Below are positions 57,031-64,000 of a DNA stretch of 64,000 nucleotides, piece by piece. Each line of letters opens with the position of its first letter. The stretch's first letter is position 1. A program made the translations under genes and the position numbers. The notes beneath the pieces are model-generated. The model worked only from the letters and a program-made list of their open reading frames with translations, had not been told where the DNA came from and made no database searches. Source of the DNA: Allosphingosinicella deserti (lineage in GTDB: Bacteria > Pseudomonadota > Alphaproteobacteria > Sphingomonadales > Sphingomonadaceae); the NCBI RefSeq assembly GCF_003012735.1, contig NZ_PXYI01000002.1, forward strand, positions 822,611 to 886,610, in the 5' to 3' direction.

Positions 57031-57247
57031 TCGTGCGAAATTACTCGCCCGGCTCGAAGCCGCACTGGCGACCCTGCCGCCGCGAACGCGCGAGGTCTTT
57101 CTGCTCCATCGGGTGGCGGACCTCGCTTATCCCGACATTGCGGAGCGGCTGGACGTGGATGTCCGCGTCGTCGAGCGGGAGCTCGCCGAAGCCCTGTTCC
57201 TGATCGATGTGGCGCTCCGTACGGGGCAGGAGGAGGGCGGCACATGA
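57023..57247 (+). CDS. Small sigma-70 region-4-like DNA-binding protein
   Basis: A 74-aa protein that is essentially one helix-turn-helix domain of sigma region 4 type: LATLPPRTREVFLLHRVADL, then AYPDIAERLDVDVRVVEREL. There is no region 2, so it cannot be a complete sigma factor; a regulator or an ECF fragment adapted to another use is more likely. It overlaps the ArdC gene (8 bases) and the nucleotidyltransferase gene (ATGA), so the three are probably translated together. Confidence 0.78.
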   Translation: MDDRAKLLARLEAALATLPPRTREVFLLHRVADLAYPDIAERLDVDVRVVERELAEALFLIDVALRTGQEEGGT

Positions 57248-58239
57248 GCCTGCACGACGCCGCGGCAAGCAGGATGGCTCTTGCCATCCGGGCCTCGCCT
57301 CCCGAAAGTCGGTCCATGCGCACCGACCTCGAGCATCTTCCCCCGGCCAAGCAGCGCGAGCTCGAGCGCGTGGTGCAGATCCTGTTCGAGGAGTTCGGGG
57401 AGGCGACTGCGCTCGCCACCCAGGACTGGAAGAAGAAGGGCCGAATCCTCAAGGTTATCCTGTACGGATCCTATGCGCGGGGCGGGTGGGTCGACGAGCC
57501 GCACACCGCCAAGGGTTATCAGTCCGACTTCGACCTGCTGATCATCGTCAACGACAAGAGGCTGGTCGACCGCGTCGAATATTGGGCGAAGGCCGAGGAG
57601 CGGCTGATCCGCGAACTGTCGATCACGAAGACGCTGAGGACGCCGGTCAACTTCATCGTTCACACACTCCAGGAGGTGAATGACGGTCTCGCCCACGGCC
57701 GCTATTTCTTCACGGATCTCGCCCGCGACGGCATCGCTCTGTACCAGTGCGACGATACCGAATTGCACTCGCCCAAGCCGAAAACGGCCACGCAGGCGCT
57801 CGCGATGGCGCGGGAATATTTTGAGGAGTGGTATCCGAGCGCTGCTCGTTTCAAGCAAGCTTCAGAATTCCTTGTTACTCAGGGCGGTCCTCGCGAGGCG
57901 GCGTTCAATCTCCATCAAGCGACCGAGCGGCTCTATCATTGCGTGCTGTTGGTCTGCACATTCTACACCCCGCACGTGCACAACCTCGGCTTCCTTCGCA
58001 CCCAGGCAGAGCGCATCGATCGCCGCTTGGTCTATGTCTGGCCGCAGGATAGCCGACGCGAACGCGCGACGTTCGAGAAGCTCAAGGACGCCTATGTGAA
58101 GGCGCGTTACTCCCGCCATTACCGGATCAGCGAAGAGCAGCTGGCCTGGCTCGGTGAGCAGGTCGAAGAGCTCGGCCGGGTCGTGCATGCCGTCTGCTCG
58201 GAGCGGATCCAGGCTCTGGAGCAGAGCGCCGCCGCCTGA
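57244..58239 (+). CDS. Fused nucleotidyltransferase-HEPN protein
   Basis: A 331-aa fusion. The N-terminal minimal nucleotidyltransferase has GSYARG at 75-80 and the metal-binding SDFDLLI (Asp95, Asp97). The C-terminal HEPN domain (about 190-320) ends with the ARYSRHYRISEEQL motif, typical of HEPN partners of such enzymes. In separate-gene MNT/HEPN toxin-antitoxin pairs the MNT AMPylates the HEPN RNase; in this fusion both sit in one chain, so self-control is possible. The start at 57244 overlaps the upstream gene by ATGA; ATG 57316 is an alternative. Confidence 0.85.
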   Translation: MSLHDAAASRMALAIRASPPESRSMRTDLEHLPPAKQRELERVVQILFEEFGEATALATQDWKKKGRILKVILYGSYARGGWVDEPHTAKGYQSDFDLLIIVNDKRLVDRVEYWAKAEERLIRELSITKTLRTPVNFIVHTLQEVNDGLAHGRYFFTDLARDGIALYQCDDTELHSPKPKTATQALAMAREYFEEWYPSAARFKQASEFLVTQGGPREAAFNLHQATERLYHCVLLVCTFYTPHVHNLGFLRTQAERIDRRLVYVWPQDSRRERATFEKLKDAYVKARYSRHYRISEEQLAWLGEQVEELGRVVHAVCSERIQALEQSAAA

Positions 58240-58389
58240 CGGCTGGATGTTCCCCGGGGCGTTAATTGACCTCGGGGTGCCGGTTTTCGGTCTGCGTCAT
58301 GGTCTTCCGATCCGCCGCGCGGATCTCCCCATCTCCTTCTTCAGCCCTTCTGGCGCGGCCGCGGCGAGGCGCAACCCGCGACCCTTCGA

Positions 58390-58439
58390 CCCGTGTTGCC
58401 CTGCGGGCTGCCCGCGCCGGCCTCGGGCCGGGGTTTCCC
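58390..58439 (+). repeat. Shared GC-rich leader repeat, copy B (before ssb)
   Basis: Starts cccgtgttgcc, contains gggctgcccgcgccggcctc and ends ggtttccc, parallel to 54648-54703. It lies in the 287-base leader of ssb, about 90 bases before the start codon, the same distance as in copy A. Confidence 0.7.
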
Positions 58440-58526
58440 CTGCGGGTGCGCTCCGCCGCTTCGGCCGCGCCTGTCTCCGGGCTGTCGACGGGGCGGTCCC
58501 GGCGGCAGGAACAGGAGACTTCAGCC

Positions 58527-58940
58527 ATGACCAACATCGTGATCCTTGTCGGCAATCTCGGCGCCGACCCAGAGCTTCGCTCCACCACCGGCGGTACCGA
58601 CGTCGCGACCCTGAGCCTCGGAACAGGCCGTCCCAAGCGCGACAGCGAGGGCAAGACCTACAAGGATGCGAGCGGTTTCACTGCCAAGGACACCGAGTGG
58701 CACCGCATCATCTGCTTCAACGGACTTGGGCGGATCATCGCCCAGCATGCGGTCAAGGGCATGCTCGTCTCGGTCCGGGGTCGGCTGCATTACACGCGCT
58801 GGACCGATCGCGACGGCGTCGAGCGCTATGGCTGCGAGGTCATCGCCGACGACGTCCAGTTCCTCAGCCGCCCGCGTCAAGACAACGGCGACGGCGGATC
58901 CGAGCCCCAGCCGGACTTCGATGAGGACGTGCCCTACTGA
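58527..58940 (+). CDS. ssb: Single-stranded DNA-binding protein
   Basis: A 137-aa SSB with an OB fold (NIVILVGNLGADPELRSTTG, then WHRIICFNGLGRIIAQHAVK, then RGRLHYTRWTDRDGVERYGC). The short tail ends DFDEDVPY, close to the acidic DDDIPF tip that recruits repair proteins. Mobile elements often carry their own ssb to protect transferred single strands. ATG at 58527 has an aggaga site. A strong hairpin terminator follows. Confidence 0.95.
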   Translation: MTNIVILVGNLGADPELRSTTGGTDVATLSLGTGRPKRDSEGKTYKDASGFTAKDTEWHRIICFNGLGRIIAQHAVKGMLVSVRGRLHYTRWTDRDGVERYGCEVIADDVQFLSRPRQDNGDGGSEPQPDFDEDVPY

Positions 58941-58952
58941 GATGCTCTTAAC

Positions 58953-58982
58953 GCCCCGGCGGCATGCCCGCCGGGGCTCTTT
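58953..58982 (+). terminator. Rho-independent terminator of ssb
   Basis: Stem gccccggcgg (58953-58962) pairs perfectly with ccgccggggc (58968-58977) around a 5-base loop, followed by tcttt. It lies 12 bases after the ssb stop. Confidence 0.85.
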
Positions 58983-59249
58983 CCATGCTTCCGCGGCGGG
59001 TTCGAAGAGGCCGAAAACGCCGCTGACGCTGTTGGTGCGGGCGGAGGCGGCGGTGAGGGGGCGTCTCGTAGAGGCCCAGTGTGGCGGCCGGCGAAGCGGC
59101 TCTCAAGGATGCGCGGTGCCCCCAATTTGCTGCGCAAATCGGCTCCCCCACGCCCCGCTTCGCGGCGCCTTCGGCGTCCCTGACAGCCGCTCCGCCGCCC
59201 GCTCCTGAAGCGCCGTCTTCGATCCTGAAGACCACGAAAGGAGATTGTG

Positions 59250-59600
59250 ATGAACGCGATGACGATGATCGGAACCGGGCGCTGCGATGCTCTGGTGGAC
59301 GCGCTCAAGGCGGAGTTCGGAGGCATATGGGCGGACCGGATCCTGGAAGCCGAAGCGATCGATTTCCTGTGGGAGGCGCGGGTGCGGGAACGCTATCTCG
59401 GGCAGGATGAAGCGTTATTTTTCGGTGATGAGGAGGCGACCGAAGAGATGTCGCGGATCGTGGTTCTGAGCTGCCTCGATGGTTGCTGGAACGTTGGATT
59501 GTGCCTGGTAGACGGCGACGGAAATGCCGTTGAGCTGGTCTGGAAACGGCAGTTCGGAAGCGCCGCGGACGCGGAAATCGCGTTCCATCTGGCGCGTTGA
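59250..59600 (+). CDS. Hypothetical protein of mobile-element backbone
   Basis: A 116-aa acidic protein (MNAMTMIGTGRCDALVDALK, then GFGGIW-like start and LFFGDEEATEEMSRIVVL). It has no signal peptide, membrane segment or motif I know. ATG at 59250 follows an aaaggag site at the right spacing, and a strong terminator follows the stop, so it is a real single-gene unit. Its place between ssb and the relaxase suggests a transfer or maintenance accessory role. Confidence 0.78.
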   Translation: MNAMTMIGTGRCDALVDALKAEFGGIWADRILEAEAIDFLWEARVRERYLGQDEALFFGDEEATEEMSRIVVLSCLDGCWNVGLCLVDGDGNAVELVWKRQFGSAADAEIAFHLAR

Positions 59601-59616
59601 GCCATCGAAAATGAAG

Positions 59617-59658
59617 AGGCGGGAGCGGCGCGGCGGCGTCGCTTCCGCTTCTTTTTTT
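59617..59658 (+). terminator. Rho-independent terminator
   Basis: aggcgggagcg (59617-59627) pairs with cgcttccgctt (59640-59650) over 11 positions, with two G-U pairs in RNA, followed by c and seven T. It ends the transcript of the 59250-59600 gene. Confidence 0.85.
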
Positions 59659-59952
59659 AGCGCACGCCGGGGAGACTATCGCTCCGGGAACGGCTGGTCG
59701 TGAGATGTCGTGGGCGTCGGGAGGCCGGAAAGGGATGGGGGGCCGGCTAAGGCAAGATAAAGCTATGGCACCGGTGGCGCCATAAGCCTTTGTCTGCACA
59801 TCGTTTTCAGAAAAGTGGACCGGCACTGCCGCGGTCGCGCCAGTGCCGGTCGCTCCGGAAATGGCCGATTTGCGCGCGGTTCGGCGGCACTGCTTTTCTT
59901 CGGTCGCGGCACGCGTCATCCTTGGGCTTCTTACCCGTCGGATCCTTCGGCC
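59659..59952. other. Region upstream of relaxase with candidate oriT palindrome
   Basis: About 290 bases. It contains an inverted repeat tatggcacc/ggt/ggcgccata (59764-59784; one mismatch in 9). Origins of transfer usually lie next to the relaxase gene and carry such repeats, so this is a candidate, not a proven site. Confidence 0.35.
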
Positions 59953-61959
59953 ATGGCAGACGATGACCGCTTCGAACCGCGCCTCGGGCGCCAGCGTCAG
60001 CAAGGCAACAGGGCGCCGCGCCGCTATCTCGGCCGCATCCTTGCCGCGGCCAATCTCGCCAGAAGCGGAATCGCACGACGGGGCTTGGCGAGAGCGGGCT
60101 TTACCGGCAGCCGCATCGGCCGCGGCGCCGGCGTCGGTCGCGTGCTCGTCGGTCATGGCGGCTATCGGGCGTCGAGCCGCCGCCGCGTCATCGTCAAGGC
60201 GAGCATTGTCAAGCTCGCCGGCAAGGGGGGCTCCGCGACCGCCGCGCACCTGCGCTACCTGCAGCGCGACGGGACAACGCGGGAGGGCGCGCCGGGCGCA
60301 CTCTACGGCCGCGACGGCGACGGGGTGGACGGCAAGGCATTCCTCGCGCGGGGCAACGGCGATCGCCATCAGTTCCGCTTCATCGTCTCGCCCGAGGACG
60401 GGCACCGATATGATGATCTGAAACCGCTCGCGCGCCGGCTGATGGACCGGGTCGAGGAGGATCTCGGGACCAGGCTCGACTGGGTCGCGGTCGATCATTT
60501 CAACACCGGGCATCCGCATACCCACATCGTCGTCCGCGGAAAGGATGAGCGAGGGGCCGATCTGATCCTCGCACGCGACTATATGACCGCCGGTATTCGG
60601 GAGCGCGCCGCGGAGCTTGTCGACCTCGACCTCGGGCCGCGCACCGAACGCGAGATGCAGCAGGGCCTGCGCGCCGAGATCGAGCAGGAGCGCCTGACTT
60701 CGATCGACCGGGCCCTGCTCAAGGCTGCGGATGACCAGCGGGAGGTGACATCCACGGGCCGGAGCGCGTTCGACCAGACGCTGCGCGCCGGCCGGCTGGC
60801 GAAGCTGGCGCGCCTGGGCCTGGCCGAGCATCTCGGTGGAGGGCGGTACCGGCTTGCGCCGGATCTCGCCGAGACCTTGCGCGGCATGGGGGAGCGAGGC
60901 GACATCATTCGCACCATGCAGCGAGAATTTACCCGCGCCGCAGCGGCGCGGGCACCGGCCGAGCAGGCGATCTACGACCCGGCTGCGCCGGACGCCCGCC
61001 GGCTCGTCGGCCGGGTGCTGGCCCACGGGCTCGCGGATGAGCATGCGGACCGCCATTATCTGGTCGTCGATGGGGTGGACGGGCGCAGCCACTATGTGGC
61101 GATCGGAAAGCCGTCGCTCAGCGTGAACGACGGAGACCCCGGCATGGGAGCCGTCCGGGGCGCCATCGTTGCGATCGAGCCGGTTCGTGCCGGGATGCGG
61201 GAAGCAGATCGCACCATCGCCGCCGTGGCAGCCGCCAATGGCGGACGATACGATGTCGACACGCATCTGCGGCATGATCCGACCGCAACCGAGCGCTTCG
61301 CGCAAACCCATGTGCGCCGGCTCGAGGCGATGCGGCGAACAAAGGGGATCGTCGAGCGGGAGCCCTCCGGAAGGTGGGTCATCAGCCCGGACCATCTCGA
61401 TCGCGTCGCGGCATACGAGAAATCTCTCCTTCGTGATCGGCCCGTCACGGTCAGGTCTCTGTCGTCGCAGCCGCTCGCCAGGTTGATCGAAATGGAGGCC
61501 GCGATCTGGATCGATCGTGAGATGGTGTCGGCTGCGCCCATGGCGGTGCGCGATGCCGGGTTCGGCCACGAAGTGCTCGAGGCGCAGCAGCGACGCCGGC
61601 GATGGCTGGTGGCGCAAGGGTTCGCTGAGGAGGCGGAAAGCGGCGTGAGCTTTCGACAAGGCATGATCGCGGCCCTGCAACGGCGCGAATTGCTGCGCGT
61701 GGCGGGGCAGCTTGCGGACGAGCTCCAGCTGCCGTTCGGCGAGGCGGCCGAGGGCGAGCGGGTTGACGGCATATACCGGCGCCCGGCCGATCTGGTCAGC
61801 GGCCGCTTCGCTGTGATCGAGCGCGCCCGTGATTTCACGCTGGTGCCATGGCGGCCCGTGCTCGAGCGCCAGGTCGGCAAGTCTGTGTCCGGGCTGATGC
61901 GTGGCGAAAGTATCGATTGGTCGTTCGGACGAGGGCGGAATGGGCCGAGCGTGTCTTGA
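59953..61959 (+). CDS. MOB-type relaxase (VirD2/TraI-like, DUF3363)
   Basis: A 668-aa DNA relaxase for conjugative transfer. The candidate catalytic tyrosine is Tyr102 in HLRYLQRDG. The metal-binding histidine motif is HPHTH at 187-191 (GHPHTHIVVRG). The C-terminal two thirds match the DUF3363 extension found in VirD2-type relaxases of alphaproteobacterial elements. The basic N-terminus (RRYLGRILAAANLARSG) suits DNA binding. I chose ATG at 59953; its ribosome site is weak. No coupling protein or type IV secretion gene is in the window. Confidence 0.88.
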   Translation: MADDDRFEPRLGRQRQQGNRAPRRYLGRILAAANLARSGIARRGLARAGFTGSRIGRGAGVGRVLVGHGGYRASSRRRVIVKASIVKLAGKGGSATAAHLRYLQRDGTTREGAPGALYGRDGDGVDGKAFLARGNGDRHQFRFIVSPEDGHRYDDLKPLARRLMDRVEEDLGTRLDWVAVDHFNTGHPHTHIVVRGKDERGADLILARDYMTAGIRERAAELVDLDLGPRTEREMQQGLRAEIEQERLTSIDRALLKAADDQREVTSTGRSAFDQTLRAGRLAKLARLGLAEHLGGGRYRLAPDLAETLRGMGERGDIIRTMQREFTRAAAARAPAEQAIYDPAAPDARRLVGRVLAHGLADEHADRHYLVVDGVDGRSHYVAIGKPSLSVNDGDPGMGAVRGAIVAIEPVRAGMREADRTIAAVAAANGGRYDVDTHLRHDPTATERFAQTHVRRLEAMRRTKGIVEREPSGRWVISPDHLDRVAAYEKSLLRDRPVTVRSLSSQPLARLIEMEAAIWIDREMVSAAPMAVRDAGFGHEVLEAQQRRRRWLVAQGFAEEAESGVSFRQGMIAALQRRELLRVAGQLADELQLPFGEAAEGERVDGIYRRPADLVSGRFAVIERARDFTLVPWRPVLERQVGKSVSGLMRGESIDWSFGRGRNGPSVS

Positions 61960-62162
61960 ATTTGCCTGGCAGAGCGGCGCTGCATATGGAGCGGGTAACG
62001 ATCGTCGAACTCATCGGTCATAAGGGGATTGTCGCCCATCGAGTGGATCTGCACGCGATCGATGGTGCGCGTGGCGTATGACGCTGCTCGGTGACTGAGA
62101 CTTACGTGACGGTAAGAGGCACGTGGGGGGCCTCTCCAAGACCTGCGGTCGGACCCTCTAGT
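61960..62162. other. Spacer at the end of the mobile-element backbone
   Basis: Between the relaxase stop and the next, oppositely oriented gene I see no gene, terminator or attachment-site repeat. Confidence 0.4.
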
Positions 62163-62414
62163 TCAATGCGACGGTGGCGGGGTCTCTCTTGAATCTGCCC
62201 CTTCCGGTGCCGCGATTCGGATGATGCCGAACTCCGCGTCAGGGTCCAGGAGGAGGACACCGCCGCTGCGAAGGCTGAATTTGAGCATGTCACCCACCGC
62301 ATCGAGGTCATCGATCGGCAGACGCAATCCGCCGTAGACCACCTCGATCCAGCCTTGGCCGAGGTCGATCGTATCCGTGGCCAAAGTCAGGCGAACGTAG
62401 TTTGCCTCCTTCAT
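62163..62414 (-). CDS. Small hypothetical protein
   Basis: An 83-aa protein on the minus strand, starting MKEANYVRLTLATDTIDLGQ with a strong aaggag site 9 bases before the ATG. It is strand-rich (WIEVVYGGLRLPIDDLDAVG, then GGVLLLDPDAEFGIIRI), with no motif I recognise. It is the only minus-strand gene right of the flagellar operon. Confidence 0.6.
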   Translation of the reverse strand: MKEANYVRLTLATDTIDLGQGWIEVVYGGLRLPIDDLDAVGDMLKFSLRSGGVLLLDPDAEFGIIRIAAPEGADSRETPPPSH

Positions 62415-62822
62415 GAATCGTGCTCTCCTTCGGCAGCCCACTATGGGGATCGCAATCCTGGCGATCTCGCGATCAACCAACGACGCAGGCGATCAGCCGC
62501 ATGCCTGTTTAGGACGACCGTGCCGCCGATGGCGCCCGGTCACGTTCGACCGAACTGCCGTTCCATCCGCCACAGGAGGTGGCGGAGAATCTCGCTCTCA
62601 GCCTCTCGGCAGCTCACGACCACCTCCGGCCATTCGCCGGACCGCTGCGAACGTCCGCTTGCAACGGAACCGGTCGCTCTGCGGGCGAATGTCGACTTGC
62701 GCACGGGAACCTGACGTTCGAGCCGACAGGCGCCTCCTATGCCGGCTACAGCGCGGATCGACCCTTAGCTGCCGTTGCGGCTGTCGCTCTTTCGCGGCTA
62801 ACCTCGCGACCGGAGGGTGAAG
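62415..62822. other. Intergenic region with short repeats
   Basis: About 410 bases without a convincing gene. It contains a perfect 7-bp hairpin ccgccac/aggag/gtggcgg (62567-62585) and a repeat tgcgaacgtccgctt ... acctgacgttcg (62646-62720) that recurs in the next spacer at 63183-63219. Confidence 0.5.
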
Positions 62823-63137
62823 GTGAACTGGGCTCCCGCGACCAAAGAAGAGGTTCTGGCCTGCATCGATCGAGAGTGGGTCGGGATCGATCCTGCCCTA
62901 CGAACCGCGCTCGAAGGGTACTTCGTTGAACCGTACCTCGTCTCATGGGACCGTTATGGCGAGGTCATGCGCGCGTTCGTGGTCGCTCGGATTGGCAAAC
63001 TGGTGGTGTTTTTCGACGAAATTGAGGAGGATTTCGGCACCGCCAAAGAGGTTGATGGGTGTCTCCTGCAAGCAGCCTTTTACGGTAGCATTGTCCTCGC
63101 CTTAAGGGAGCTTCAACGGCTCGGGACGAACGTCTGA
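62823..63137 (+). CDS. Hypothetical protein
   Basis: About 104 aa, starting with GTG at 62823, which has a ggagg site 6-7 bases upstream; GTG 62817 is too close to that site. The protein is acidic and mixed alpha/beta (CIDREWVGIDPALRTALEGY, then VVARIGKLVVFFDEIEEDFG). It resembles small immunity-type proteins in size and composition only, and I do not recognise the family. Confidence 0.6.
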   Translation: MNWAPATKEEVLACIDREWVGIDPALRTALEGYFVEPYLVSWDRYGEVMRAFVVARIGKLVVFFDEIEEDFGTAKEVDGCLLQAAFYGSIVLALRELQRLGTNV

Positions 63138-63352
63138 GAACCACCCTCCCCGGCTGTTCCCGGCTCGATCGTCAGCCGACCCTGCGAAGGTCCGCTTCCG
63201 CGCGGCACCCTGACGTTCGCCGCCGGCGTGCCCCATGCGGGGACCTAGGACGTGCTTCGGCCCAAGGCGGACTCGCCGCTCCGCTCGGATTTGGACCCGG
63301 AACGTCATCGTTGTACGGCTCGCTTACTCGATCGATCGCTGCGAGGATTGGA

Positions 63353-63835
63353 ATGCATTCGAGAACCATAGCCACGTTAGACGAACTTCGCCGCATCGAG
63401 TGGTTTTCGAACATCGGTGTCGCGGACACCAAAATGGCAAGGGTTCTATCGACGTGGGATGAAGCCATCGCGAGCTGCGCGTCGCCAGAGTGGGAGGATC
63501 TTTGCCTGGAGGCCGCCAATCAGTACCGCGGACGGCTTGCAGAGCGCTCTCCCTCCGCGCTGGCTGAGTGGAACGAGACTGTAGGTCGCGTGAAGCCGCA
63601 GGTGCAGTCGCTGGTGCACGACAAGACGCGGGCCGTCGTCGAGGGAAAGGGCCTCCCACGGGTCTTCTCGGACAGCGTCGATTGGGACATCCTCCACCTT
63701 TGCATGGAGGCGGAGTTCGCGGACCTTTACCCGCCCGGCTTCTATGCGAGTCAGGGCTACTGGTACGCTCAGGGACACTTCCCCTGCGGCTGGGAGGGAG
63801 CGTTTCCTGTGGGCGGCAGAATCGTTGTCTTTTGA
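63353..63835 (+). CDS. Hypothetical protein
   Basis: A 160-aa soluble protein, starting with ATG at 63353 (gagg site 6 bases upstream; MHSRTIATLDELRRIEWFSN). The C-terminus has a Trp/Tyr/Gly-rich stretch (ASQGYWYAQGHFPCGWEGAF) that looks like a conserved family motif. No function can be assigned. It is probably an independent transcription unit. Confidence 0.65.
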   Translation: MHSRTIATLDELRRIEWFSNIGVADTKMARVLSTWDEAIASCASPEWEDLCLEAANQYRGRLAERSPSALAEWNETVGRVKPQVQSLVHDKTRAVVEGKGLPRVFSDSVDWDILHLCMEAEFADLYPPGFYASQGYWYAQGHFPCGWEGAFPVGGRIVVF

Positions 63836-64000
63836 ACCGCCCAAGCTTCGGAGGACGCCTCACTGAAGTCGCCTTTCCATCTGTGGACGCCCCCATCAGC
63901 GCAAGCGATTTTTCGTTGGGTATTTGGCACGTGATCGGATGCTGCCATCTGTCCGGCTTCTCGATGCAGCGATGTGAGCTGCGAGCCTGTATGGGAGTTC

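Noticed and set aside
59305..61680. 791-codon open frame antisense to the relaxase
   Set aside because: The sense strand has clear relaxase motifs; the antisense product is low-complexity with no start signals.

Overview
The window is GC-rich, and its gene content points to an alphaproteobacterium, most likely a sphingomonad (inferred; no rRNA or tRNA gene was found). It has three parts.

(1) 1-15409, minus strand. This is one tightly packed flagellar operon. Read in the direction of transcription it runs flgF, flgG, flgA, flgH, flgI, flgB, flgC, fliE, fliF, an unrecognised gene, fliH, fliI, fliJ, fliK, flgD, flgE, fliM, fliN, fliO, fliP, fliA, a TPR gene and a partial gene cut by the window edge. 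Many neighbours overlap by ATGA. It encodes basal body, rod, hook, export ATPase and sigma-28 functions. No FliG is recognisable, FliM lacks the N-terminal CheY-binding motif, and FlgH has no lipobox cysteine.

(2) 15410-51816, plus strand, accessory region. Two giant Rhs/YD-repeat polymorphic toxins (4241 and 4607 aa) dominate it. The first ends in a Hint domain and a barnase-like RNase, followed by a barstar-like immunity gene. Behind that lie a 145-bp duplicate of the Hint start (a displaced old tip) and a decayed IS3-family element. The second Rhs ends in a different toxin of unassigned family, with its own small downstream gene. The two proteins share long near-identical blocks, LysM and glycine-rich modules, and carry internally duplicated jelly-roll-like modules. 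Each gene is preceded by a TAAA-N15-(C/G)C(C/G)GATCA sequence resembling a FliA (sigma-28) promoter, which suggests co-regulation with motility. Next come a subtilisin-like protease, a small basic protein, a patatin-like phospholipase with a membrane insert, and a large lipoprotein.

(3) 51817-62100, plus strand, conjugative plasmid or ICE backbone: a ParB-like protein, a DUF2493 protein, an ArdC-like antirestriction protein, a sigma-region-4-like protein overlapping a nucleotidyltransferase-HEPN protein, SSB, a small unknown protein and a MOB-type relaxase. No integrase, replication gene or mating-pair gene is visible. The right edge (62100-64000) carries three small genes I do not recognise.
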